Shown: positions 25,907 through 36,500 of the stretch, in pieces
Position numbering within the stretch: position 1 is the stretch's first letter
Layout: each line of letters opens with the position of its first letter
Source: Antedon bifida
Lineage: Eukaryota; Echinodermata; Crinoidea; Comatulida; Antedonidae
NCBI GenBank assembly: GCA_963402885.1
Contig: OY727099.1
Span: 27,051,001 to 27,115,000 of the forward strand
DNA: 64,000 nt
Direction of reading: 5' to 3'
Program-made: the position numbers and the translations under genes
The notes under the pieces: model-generated
Told to the model about the DNA's origin: nothing
The model's input: only the letters and a program-made list of their open reading frames with translations
Databases searched by the model: none

Positions 25907-25970
25907 CACTAGGTAGCAAGATCATATCGCTGTTAGACACTAGGTAGCAAGATCATATCGCTGTTAGACA
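25907..25970. repeat. 31 bp tandem duplication
   Basis: CACTAGGTAGCAAGATCATA begins at 25907 and 25938; the two units are identical through GCTGTTAGA. Confidence 0.85.
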
Positions 25971-25976
25971 CACCGT

Positions 25977-26139
25977 AAAGCTTGGTTCCCACTAGGACGC
26001 AACGCAAGGACGTAGACGCAACGCAAACTAGTTGACCAATGACAAGCGGCAGTCGAATAAATCTATCGCTTGTGATTGGTCAAATTCCTTACATTGCGTT
26101 ACGTTGTTGTGTTGCGTCTCTAGTGGGAACCAAGCATTA
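25977..26139. mobile_element. MITE family 2 copy
   Basis: Ends AAGCTTGGTTCCCACTAG and CTAGTGGGAACCAAGC, inner inverted blocks GACGCAACGCAAGGACG and GCGTTACGTTGTTGTG, and the TTGACCAATGACAAGC and GTGATTGGTCAA pair. Confidence 0.8.
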
Positions 26140-27461
26140 GAGTGTCCAGTGTTGGACAGGTAGAATATGACAGCTAGGAAGTACGGGGGAAGAATAACAA
26201 TATTCCGAGATAAAGGTTTAACTTCCATCGACTTTAGTTAAGGTAAACGTATTTCAAATGAATACAGCCTGCCAGATATTCGGCAACGCTAAAATAACGT
26301 ATACAAAAAAACAACAATGTTTACCTAGCTTCAGGAGATTGCATTCATCTCGATCAAACTGGTCATCTATCACGTCATTGGAGTACTTAGTGCTACGTTG
26401 AAACGGGCATTCCTTTCAACGAAAACAAATGATGATGGTGGTTATGGGTTGGTACCGTCCCTCGTGACGGAGGGTTCGCGGACTAGTCCATTATTAGGAG
26501 AGGTGTCAATCAATGTTTAAAAAATCTGTATCTTAGTTCTTCCGGTAGCATATCGCCTACACATACATTATATTGTCGGATTATCAGGTTTAAGCGAGGA
26601 AGGAAAGGTAAACTAAATGTAGAAAATTACTCTAAGCATATTTAATACTGATATTACGAAATATATGGTTTGGTTTATCGATTAGTCGGTACTTTTGCAG
26701 AACAAAGTATGTTAAAAACAACATTATACTGCCCCCTACCATGTTTATGTATCGTTGTTGTTCGATTAATGTGTTTCAACAAATAACATTCTAATCTCCA
26801 TTCCTCATGGCATGATATAAACTGTATAATTTATTCATCATTTTCTAGCCTATATACTATATTTAATGAAACAAAAGATTCAAAATGTACTAGAGTATAA
26901 TATAAAATAGAATGCATGTTTGTATGTAATATTTATGTGTTGTAACATTAAACGTCTACATTATCTATGTTATTCTGAGTTTATTTAAGTTTGTGCTTAT
27001 ATCAACAAAGCGATATCATTTGGAACAAAATTATAAATATCTAGTTATCGCTCGCAACCGAAATTGTGTGACGATATAGAGGGCGCTTCATCGATAATGC
27101 ATCTCATTGTGTCGTCATCGTAAACATGCGGCTTACAAACACAACAAAATACCACATACATGTGTCTGTCGCAACGAATGTTTATTATTTATACAAAAGA
27201 GTCAAGATAGGCGAGTCTTAAATATAAAGAAAGAAACTTTGTTCTCTGTAACCTACAGTATTGTCAAAAATACAACCAGAATTGTGTGACGATAAAGAGG
27301 GCGCTCTTTATCTACTATACCAATATGGCTCTTTACTATACCAGAGCCATTATGGCTGTGTATTATACATAATTTCACCTTCTATACTCCATTAAATATA
27401 TTCCAGAAGGCTCTTTTATTAATTCAAAGTCGTTAAAATCCACTCACAGCGGGCAAGAAAT

Positions 27462-27635
27462 ATGGACAGCCCTAGACCCAGTGACGTAGACAAACCTGTT
27501 GCTTCGTCTGTGGATTACGCGACAAGTGACTTGTCGTTTTCAGGACGAGAGACGGACGGAGACCTAACGCGTCGTGCATTCCTCTTCTTGTTGCTAAAGT
27601 ATATTGATTTTATATATTGTAACATTTGTTTATGA
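27462..27635 (+). CDS. Candidate short ORF or first exon, unidentified
   Basis: A 57-codon frame starts MDSPRPSDVDKPVASSVDY, continues GRETDGDLTRR and turns hydrophobic (AFLFLLLKYIDFIYC). An in-frame stop at 27420 precedes the ATG. A possible donor (AA then GTATAT) sits at 27600, which would make it a first exon ending at 27599. It points toward the 3' end of the DSL gene on the other strand. No follow-on exon was found. An alternative is chance opening next to a retroelement tail. Confidence 0.25.
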   Translation: MDSPRPSDVDKPVASSVDYATSDLSFSGRETDGDLTRRAFLFLLLKYIDFIYCNICL

Positions 27636-27785
27636 TCTTGCCCAAGGAACAACAAACCTGTGCTGATCCGGGGACTTCAGGGGAGTAAACAAATGTGAAC
27701 AGTCTAATTTGTAATAACATTATTAGGAGTATTTGTATGCTATGGTCCATATCACGTGTTAATATTATTTTGAAAGATAGACTGT

Positions 27786-28518
27786 TTATTCAACCTCATA
27801 TATATCATTGACTTCTACCCCTCCTATAGCCCCAATCAGACCCTCTTCGTCCCCGTCTTCCTCCTCGTCCGTAATTTTCTTCAATTTTTCCATGGTAACC
27901 ATGTAGCTAAGATCCGTAAATGTTTGTTCCTCGCCGTCGTCGATGACTTTGGCGGGTCCTTGTGATACGCGATCGGAATCCATGGATCGACGATGGAATG
28001 CCACGACTACAGGTTCGCTGGTACCGGTTACGAATGTTGCTCGGTCCGAGTCTTCCTCTTCGGTCGTTGTTCGCCGCTTTCGTCTGCAATTTTAATTTTA
28101 AGGAATGAGTAATCCTGCTAACAAACAAACAAACACACGCGATCGACTGCATATAGCCCCTTGGCGGAGGTAAGTCCACATAACACAAAGCATATATCAT
28201 TTATAACATGTTTTCTAAATTTGACAGGGCCGGGCTACGATTTACTGTGTGCACACTAACCAGTGGAAGGCAATTATAAAGGAGGGCAATGTTACCACTG
28301 ATCTAGTCCTTCCTTCTGTATAGAAGACTAATCAATCCCAGTAATAACGACATACATAAACCAAACTGGAACTTAACCATACCTGTCGTATACATTATAT
28401 ACACACAAGCGTAAAGTACAGAGCCTTACCTCTTGTAAATGTATCCAAGAACGCCTGCTACGGCACAGATCATGCCTACAAATAGTAGGGAAATCCACCA
28501 ACGACCACTCACTGAATT
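27786..28518 (-). CDS. DSL ligand exons 6-7: membrane anchor and intracellular tail
   Basis: Exon 6 (28518-28430) encodes NSVSGRWW then a hydrophobic helix (ISLLFVGMICAVAGVLGYIY). The basic stop-transfer KRRKRR spans the junction. Exon 7 (28083-27786) is rich in Glu and Asp (KKITDEEEDGDEEG) and Thr. Lysines near the membrane could serve ubiquitin-dependent endocytosis, which DSL ligands need; this is inference. The stop codon overlaps AATAAA (positions 27790-27785). Confidence 0.9.
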
Positions 28519-31500
28519 CTGGAAAAAATATAACATACGTAACATGTCTTATTACTACTGTATTATTGTTTTGTTTTTCATTGATAATTTAATACATATG
28601 TGACAATATGTATGTTCTTGATATATTAGTACGGTGGCTCATAATGTAACATAGAAGTGGAAATCTCGTGATATATTAGTACGGTGGCCCATATGTAACA
28701 CAGCAATACCACCGTACTTAATAATGCTTACAGAAGTTATAGAAATAAACAAGGAATCCTTGACTTACCTCATCATTCAATTGATCTCGTAGCCTAATTG
28801 CAGCGCCACCACACGTCTTCCCAGACCAGCCATTAATACAGGTACACGACCAGTGGTTATCAGTCTCAATACATTGTCCTCCGTTTTGACACGGAGCTGA
28901 CGCACAACTATGTAACTTAACATCACAATCTTTACCAGCCCAACCCGGTAGGCATGTACATTTATATGATGCACCTTCGTTGATAGCGTGACAGGATAAG
29001 CTGTTTACACACGGAGATTTAATACATGGATCCATTAATAGATTACATTGATGTCCACCCCAACCGTATGGACACACGCATGTGTAATGATTACGACCGT
29101 GGTCACATGTACCATTATTTAAACAAGGTTCACTAAGACATTCGTTAAAGTCATGGTCACAATTTGGCCCTTCCCATCCCTGTCCACAAATCTTTTGACC
29201 GGTGACCTTGTTACAAGTGTAGTGACCACGTTCATCTGACCTCGGTACGCAATGCTTTATACAATTTTTGCCATAGTAATTGGCTTTGCAACCAACTCGA
29301 TATTTGATTTCCATTCTGAAAGAAAACAAAATATCATTACCAAAATATTGTTTCATGCAAAAGTACATCTTTTCACATATGCCTATGTGATCAATTCCTT
29401 AAATCTCTAGCGCGCAATGCGCACGACGCAGATCTTGCACACAACACGTGTCCTTCAAGCGTGCGATTTCCCACTACCACCGGCAAAAATCTTTCATACT
29501 TACACAGATCTCGCACCCTGTATCCTTCTAGCGTGCCAAACATTATCCAATGAGAACTTAATATTTTCATAATATTTATCCACTAAATCATGTCCAGATG
29601 TTGAATCTACGTCATAGACGACTCCTTTAAGTCGCATTCCTCCCTGTATCACGTGACAAATAAACAAATAACAAAATAATGAATTGAAAAAATCGATATA
29701 AACTTTACACGTATGATGGTAATATCAGGGTTAGCTTTGCGTCAGGGTGTTGGTCGGATGTTTTGCCCTACTCTGCATAAGCAAGCTCTCAATGCACTGC
29801 ACATTATTACCCCAGTCATTTTTTGGATCAAACACGTATGGAAACATACTCCCATAATGCAGCTAGTAATCAGCGCAAAGTTGTGTCTTGATCTAACCGG
29901 GTTCCCATTTATACACCTGGGTGGAGAGAGGCAAATGTAAGTAAAGCGTCTTGTCTAAGGATGCGGCGAGAGTTGGATATTCGAACTCAGGATCAGTAAT
30001 CCAACGTCCAGCACACTGCGCCACACACCCTCACATAGACCTGATGGGTACATTTCGCCGTGTCAGAGTATAAAACAAAAACTCGTTAAAATATTTAGAG
30101 GTATTATCATTGATTTGAATAATAAAATTATTAATTGGCATGTCATACCTGCCATGACGTCAGCGTAAACGACATCGGGTTACTGATCCTGTACGGAAGA
30201 ATAGGTGGAAAGTAGAAGTGATCGTTTCCATCGTAAATCTGAGCTGTGTCGATTTGACCAATAGAACATTTATTTAAATCCTTTGACCTATAAAAAAAAT
30301 TGAAAGAAAAAAATTAATTAAAATAATTAAAGAAATAAAAGTTTGATTAATATCGGTGTTGTTTACCGAATGGTACCCAACCTTTCGGTTTGAGTGGCAG
30401 CTGCGTCATTAGAGGTGCAGCGATGGTATCGATACTATTTCATTTTCGCATCTCCTCCTCTCCGACGACCTCATTATATGCCCCCTTGACGTGTCATAAT
30501 TGTCAATACTGATCTAGGATGTAACCAATTAGATGCGTCATCATCGTCATGGTTGCCTGACTGAACTTAGAGTACGCGATGATTCAAATGATTAAATCAA
30601 CATCCCGGTAAAATAACAAAAAATAAAAGTTAAATATTCATCGTTATACCGATATTATTATTATATTAATTTATAAGAATTCGCCGAATTTTTAAAAATC
30701 TTTTAAGATTTATGTGTTTAAAAACACATAACCCTGATAATAATGTCCAGTAAAGTAACTTGGTAATTGTGATGATAATGATGAACTTGCTTACGTAATG
30801 ATAATGACGTATGCCTACGTACGTTCCCATCTAAGTAGACTGCATTATGAACCTGTTACTTGTGATAATGAAAATGACGTCATGCCTAAAGTACGTTCCC
30901 ATATTCCAATCCTAGGCTCGAAACATGTCGTATTAATATACTTATATTGAGGCAGTTTTAACTTGATTTTTATTTTGATTTAAACATTATGAACCGTTAC
31001 TTGTGATAATGATAATGACGTCATGCCTATTTACGCTACAATTATGTCCATCCAAGTCTACATTACGAACGCCGTGTTACGTGTGATAATGACGTCATGC
31101 CTATTTACGCTACAATTATGTCCATCCAAGTAGGCTACATTACGAACGTCGTATTACGTGTGATAATGATAATGACGTCATGCCTACTTACGATCCAATA
31201 TGTCCATCTAAGCAAATAACAAACTTGTTATCACAATCATTGGAACAAGAGAAACTCCTAATATGGTCGCAACAACTACCATCGTAATCTTTGCTTTCTG
31301 GATTTGAATAATGGTGTAATTTGAATTGAAGTTCAATCTCACTTGATACGTCATCAAACACCTGTATGTAAATTAAACGTGAAATTACAATATTTCGATA
31401 TTAATTACGTCATCAAATGATGCTTTTCCCCTAGTGATTCAATTTAGGAAGTAGACGTCAAGTTCTTAATGTTAATATGGTTGTCGATAACATAATAATG

Positions 31501-32220
31501 TTAATGTTTTACAGTTAAATTAGGTACCTTTTAATTAAATAAAATATTTTATTTGAAATTTATAAATACATATTTGGCGTACTGCTAATGTTCGGTAATT
31601 TATTAAAATCCAAACGCTTCCTATGATTCATGAACGTGACGTCATTTCCGATCTTTTTATAGTTTCAAAATGTTGCTTATCGGAACAATGTCAACTAATG
31701 AAGGACATTAAACATGGGGATACATGAACATGTTGCTCTCACATCGTCACGGTCATGGGAAGCAATCAATCTATTTAATTATAATTGTGTTAATAATGAT
31801 AATTTTTGATTAATATGTACATTTTATATCAAATTACTATATTAGTAGTATATTTATTATGTTTATTTACATACGTATTGGGGCCTAATGTCCAATGGTG
31901 TACCGTGGATACCACCGGTGGTAACGCAGTTACATTTGATTGGACAGTTGACAGTTTGCGCGTCACTGCGCGCGTTCACGTCACTTGTTGGATTAATTTA
32001 CTTACGAGCCGGGTTAAACATACGTCCCTTATCTTACTAAAGCTAAAAATGTTTCAATCTTAAGTCTGCAATATCAAACACCAATTCGTTATCTATTACA
32101 GTAAGAAACTATTGATGACAAGACTTATGTATCTAAAAACATAAAACAACATTAAAAAGTACATACCTGAGAAAATAAACATACTAAGACGAAGATCTGA
32201 TTGATTGTTGGATAAAACAT
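27786..32220 (-). CDS. DSL-family Notch ligand with three EGF repeats, 7 coding exons, 478 aa
   Basis: Exons, 5' to 3': 32220-32167, 31361-31192, 30287-30149, 29643-29504, 29315-28769, 28518-28430, 28083-27786; 1437 nt in one frame with GT-AG borders. Residues 1-18 are a signal peptide (IFVLVCLF). About 20-167 is the N-terminal C2-like MNNL region (ELQFKLHHY, CC, then C-x5-C-x3-C-x6-C). 177-220 is the DSL domain with six cysteines and GHYTC. EGF repeats end at C258, C298 and C336. A membrane segment is at about 357-378, then KRRKRR, and an acidic tail of about 95 residues ending EVNDIYEVE. Family role: cell-surface ligand that activates Notch on the next cell. Typical Delta proteins carry about 8-9 EGF repeats and Jagged about 16, so this is an unusually short form. 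It has no clear Delta or Jagged PDZ tail and no cysteine-rich domain, so I do not assign a subfamily. Confidence 0.93.
28769..29315 (-). CDS. DSL ligand exon 5: DSL domain and all three EGF repeats in one exon
   Basis: This single 547-nt exon codes V168 to E350. The DSL cysteines are C177, C186, C190, C202, C211 and C220. EGF1 (CLNNGTC) and EGF2 (CVNSLSC) fit the O-fucose pattern C-x4-S/T-C; EGF3 (CQNGGQC) does not. After EGF3 only 14 residues remain before the exon that starts the membrane anchor, so there is no hidden room for more EGF repeats. Confidence 0.93.
29710..30033 (-). mobile_element. tRNA-derived SINE in the DSL ligand gene
   Basis: On the - strand, from 30033 down, the head has an A-box-like TGGCGCAGTGTGCTGG and a B-box GAGTTCGAATATCC. 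The body includes TGGGAACCCGGTTAG and an inverted-complement core (CACCTGGGTGGAGAGAGG on the + strand) of the type widespread in invertebrate SINEs. It sits in the intron between exons 3 and 4, in the same orientation as the gene. Confidence 0.7.
30775..31215. repeat. Irregular tandem array overlapping the DSL exon 2 donor
   Basis: TGACG(TC)ATGCC cores lie at 30805, 30875, 31016, 31090 and 31173, each followed by TACG or TTACG and ATGTCCATC or GTTCCCATC, then AAGTAG and CATTA(C/T)GAAC. About 90 bp of other sequence (30901-30990) interrupts it. The right-most unit covers the end of exon 2: on the - strand GACATATTGGATC then GTAAGTAGGCATGACGTCA. Confidence 0.8.
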
Positions 32221-32303
32221 CTTGTGGATAATGTGAAAGATAATGTGAAGACTTCCCGCGGCCTGACCCGAACTGTGTGTGCTTCCCGGCGGCGCCTCCC
32301 GCG

Positions 32304-32330
32304 TATAAATAATGGTACTTCTCTCTTACT
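32304..32330 (-). promoter_or_regulatory. Possible core promoter of the DSL ligand
   Basis: On the - strand TATTTATA (32311-32304) lies 84 bp before the ATG at 32220 and is followed by a short GC-rich run (GCGGGAGGCGCCGCCGGG). This GC-rich patch stands out in AT-rich sequence. No TSS evidence is possible here. Confidence 0.3.
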
Positions 32331-33582
32331 GATACCAGTACCCTCTGACGCATGCCCCGTGCAAACCAGAAAGGATATGTTGCCAAGATACAAGCGCGAT
32401 TATGTAGATTTTAACAAACTTTCATGGTCTGTTATATATGAACTCTTTCAAAATGAGTCACAAAGTTAGTCATTGAAAAAAAATAGTAGCACGTGGGTTG
32501 TGGGGAAGTGAGATTGAGGGAAGTGCAATTATCCACAGCGACAGGTGATCACTTTGGACGCTTTGGACATAATAGGCATAGCTACTTCTGTTTTCAAAAT
32601 GAAACGGATTATAGTGATAGATAATTATCACATTTTTATTACAGGTACACAAGTAATACAATAGTGAAAGTAATATAAGTTTCTGTTATGTCAAAACTAT
32701 TTATGCCATTTTGACATTTTTAATTACAAATAAAAAATGTTACATACAGAGATGCTGTAAGTTATAGCCATAAAATCAGCATGGCTTTGCAGGTCATTCC
32801 AATTTTTTAGTGGTAGAATAAGCTTTTTCAAAAAAGGACTATAAATCGTAGGTCCAGTGTACCAAATTGTTTTCAGTTTAAAAATCTAGTACATATTTGA
32901 ATAATGTCAGTGCCGTATCCAGCATGGGGCTGACGAGGCTTGTCTGAAATTTTCACTTTTCACCACCCACTCCATTTCCCCAGCACAGATCGTCATATTT
33001 TTATGATTATTATTTAAAGCATCCTTGCCTCGTCTGTCTTGAATGTATACTGGTTTACCCAACCCCTGTCATGCATTGATGAGAGGCCACCTGTTAATGA
33101 CTACACTTTTACAGTATAAATATTTGATTGTTCTTGTAAACAAATAGTAAACACTTGCACTTTCTAATGGACTAGAAACTAAACGGTGTAATATGGAATC
33201 AACTATTATTAAAGGTAATTATCATCATCTTCCTATACTGATTATAAATAATGTTGAATGTATATCATTGCTTGACTCTACCAAATTAATCTATTTCGCC
33301 AATCGACACGACTAATGTAGTAAATTGTCAGCATCAGGGTACTTGACCAGTGTCACTATTCAAACCTCACTTGCTCTGATCGGTTTTGACAGACAATCAA
33401 TTATCTTTGGAATAGCGCTATAAAAACAGAACAATTGATTGATTGCTTGTTGTTGGTTGGTTAATATCAAATTATTTTTAACCTTTTCCCGATTGGCCAA
33501 GATACTACCTGTACACCACCAACATCTAAGCACCGCAGAACATAAGCACGGCTGATTATTTCATCATTTTATAGTAAACTGA
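32331..33582. other. Spacer between the DSL ligand and INTS11
   Basis: A head-to-tail gap: the DSL ligand starts at 32220 and INTS11 ends at 33583, both on the - strand. It holds a degraded SINE (32796-32905). CpG falls off across this stretch. No other gene was seen. Confidence 0.55.
32796..32905 (+). mobile_element. Degraded copy of the SINE seen at 35545
   Basis: GTGGTAGAATAAGC, AAGGACTATAAATCGTAGG, GTCCAGTGTACC and CTAGTACAT follow the same order and spacing as the body of the SINE at 35545-35830. The tRNA head is missing. Confidence 0.55.
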
Positions 33583-36500
33583 TCATGATGCAGTTGATGG
33601 TTGTGATTGAGGGCGTGTGTTTGCTCCTTGTTCCAATGCCGTGTAGAGGGCGCTACCAAGTTCTTCATCTTCGTATGACCATGACACCAGTAAGTCCGTT
33701 CCCTCATCTGTCGGTTCCCCAGCAGACTGAGAAAAAAAGCAACTTTCTTCATTTATAATAAAAAAAAAACATATGATGTAGGAAAAGAAAAGTTAATATA
33801 CAACAATGAGGCTGGAGCAAACTGAATACAAACACCTTCATGTTATTTCACCAAAAGACAAGCTATTACATCACATTAACATTGAACTGCATAACAAGAG
33901 CTATTACAAGAATAGTGTTGTCTTACCTTGATTAATACAGATCCAATCATAATTGAACCATCTGCCATTAACAGCACATTCTCACCAGCAAATTTTCTGA
34001 AATAAGAACCAAAAGTATGAATAGGTATTATACAGTATGGACAGTATGCATAGATATACAAAGGGGAATCTTTGCAATGTGATATTATGCATACATCTGT
34101 TGATATTGGAACAGAACATTAAATCTTACTATTTAGTATCTAACCTATCATTCACCTTTTAATTCTTTTGTGTAGTGTTTCCATGCTCATTGGTGGAATT
34201 GTGATGTTAGATGAAAACCTTATTTCATGTTCCTCAATGCCTAGCTGTTGCATCACTACATCTGCATCTTCAAGAACAAGTTTCTATAAAAAACAAAATC
34301 ATTTGAATATTTTATAAAACATGTATATGATGTGGTAAGAAATATATTAGGTCACTTTTCTATTTCTGTTTAAAAGATAGACAGAACATTTTTTGAAGGC
34401 TCAAAATCTTCCATAATTCTTTTAAAAAAACTGTACTGTTAAAACTTGACATCATGGGTTAGTTCAAGGTGTCTGGTTATAGTTAGTTAAAAGACATAAC
34501 TTACGTCATTCTGCATCATCAGTATACCATGCATTGTCTTTACTTTCTTGCTGTCCAATGGTTGTGACTGATAACCTAGAAAAATAATCGCATCACTTGT
34601 CACTTATATAACAAAGTATCATGTCTTTCTCCATTATTACCTTTAACATACCTCTGCACTCAGTGATTTTGGACTCTATTCGTATAATCTTAAGTAGAAC
34701 ACCATCAGACCTCCTAAATAGTTCATTCAACTTACCACTTACAGTTGCACTCCTTTTTAACAAGCCTAATGAAATGTCAGCTTAGTAGAACACCATCAGA
34801 CCTCCTAAATGGTTCATTCAACTTACCACTTACAGTTGCACTCCTTTTTAACAATCCTAATGAAATGTCAGCTTTAATGTTACACTTGGTTGGTATCAAT
34901 GCAGTCTCTCCGTTAGCTGGCATAAAACATCCTATACCTGTTAAACAACATACAACAAATTTAATTTCTCTCGTTTATTTCTCAGAAGATAAACCTATTT
35001 ATTAAATAATAAACAAATTGTCTCAATATAAGATTGTACAGTTAAATACTACCACTGATTTATTGTGTCTTGGGTTCAAATTTTGTATGAATCACAGTTT
35101 TTCACACAATATAATTTTCAAAGCTAAATCTCTGACTACACTATCAAACTAGTTTGACAAAAAAAGTGTGATGTGCCCAAATATGTAGTGATATGCCCAA
35201 ATATGGTAGTGATATGCTTAAATTTGGTAGTAATATGGCATCATCATTTCCATATATGGACACATCAAACCTTTTTGTCACATAAAGTTTGATAGTGTAG
35301 ACAAAGCTTTAGTATGTGTCCTACAACTTGCTTACTAAATTGTTGTTGTATCTTCTGTTTTAAAAACTGCATTTTCTTGGCTTCACCATGAACAAGTAAG
35401 ACATGCTTAGGTTCACATTGCTGTATTAGTTGCATGATACCCTTGGCATCAGCATGGGCACTGAATGACATATACTGAACTGATAACTTCACCTCCAACT
35501 AATGAAAAAAGAAACAGGACATCAAGTTTACATCTTATAGTCAAGAGTGAGTGGCCGAGCGGTTAAGACAGTGGAACCGTAATACCAAGCCATAACATCA
35601 ACAAGGGTTCAAAGCTCACTCGCTCCATGGTTCTGGTGGTAGAACAAGTCTTCTCGGATAAGGACTATAAACCATATGTCCAGTGTACACATCTAGCTCA
35701 TGTGCACTTTAAAGAACCTAGTACATCTTTCGAGACGAGTAGGGGTTACCCCAGTGTACTAGTACATCACAGCCACTGATCATAACTGGGCCCTCTGGGA
35801 TACCAATCGAAGACCCAGTATAAATAAATATCAAATTGTTGCTACTTCGAACAGAAATTATCTTATGATTATACAGAAACTCACAATCTGACGGTTCTCC
35901 AATTCAATCTTTTTCTGTCCATTTAAAATCTTATGTCCCACAGTACCAGCAACACAGTAGCCTGGCATTATCACCATGTTCTTCTCCTCTGGTGCCCACT
36001 GTTTGAAGATGGTTAATGAGAGACCAGAATGCAACATTCCTGGGGTCGCAAATACAACCATAGGGCCTGGGTTGGAGATGTATGACCTATCAAATGGCTG
36101 TAACACAAACATTAAAATTAGTGCTTAGGTTTCTATATCAATTTTTATTGGCATTTCTATAATATATTAGCTTACCATTATAAGATAGATTTAAACAAAG
36201 GCAATATAGTATTTGACTGTCCTTTATAATAAGACAAAATTATAGCAAAGATATTCCTATTTGATATTACCTTGATATGCTTGAATTCAAACATGTTTCT
36301 TTGTACAAAAGTTTTCTTAATTTTCTGGTTTGTCCATGTGATAAATAACTTGTAGTAATGATTGGCCTATATATAACAATAATAATACAAGACAATTAAA
36401 CCATGAACATTAAAATGATCTTCCCTTAAACATTACTCCTCTACGATTACAACCTCAAATTTACACACTGGTTGTATCAAGTTACCAACTAAGTAGTTAA

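Larger units (their letters stand above)
24783..27461. other. Intergenic stretch between the RASEF-like gene and the DSL ligand
   Basis: Holds two tandem duplications (25409-25513, 25907-25970) and a full MITE family 2 copy (25977-26139). A pair of diverged direct repeats around GAATTGTGTGACGATA and GAGGGCGCT lies near 27061-27090 and 27281-27305. A GC-richer patch at 26450-26520 (CGTCCCTCGTGACGGAGGG) can form a short hairpin. No convincing exon was seen. Confidence 0.5.

Noticed and set aside
29961-30033. A second tRNA-like stretch on the - strand
   Set aside because: Same reason: it is the head of a SINE with a conserved invertebrate core.
34834-34937. INTS11 exon 16 ending at the first GTAAGT (34834)
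   Set aside because: It would leave phase 0 while exon 17 needs phase 1 (GT then TAT CAG); the donor 7 nt further gives the conserved reading through [10 protein letters not shown].
35545-35622. A tRNA-Leu/Ser-like sequence
   Set aside because: A and B boxes and acceptor stem are present, but it continues into a repeat body found again at 32796, so it is a SINE head rather than a tRNA gene.
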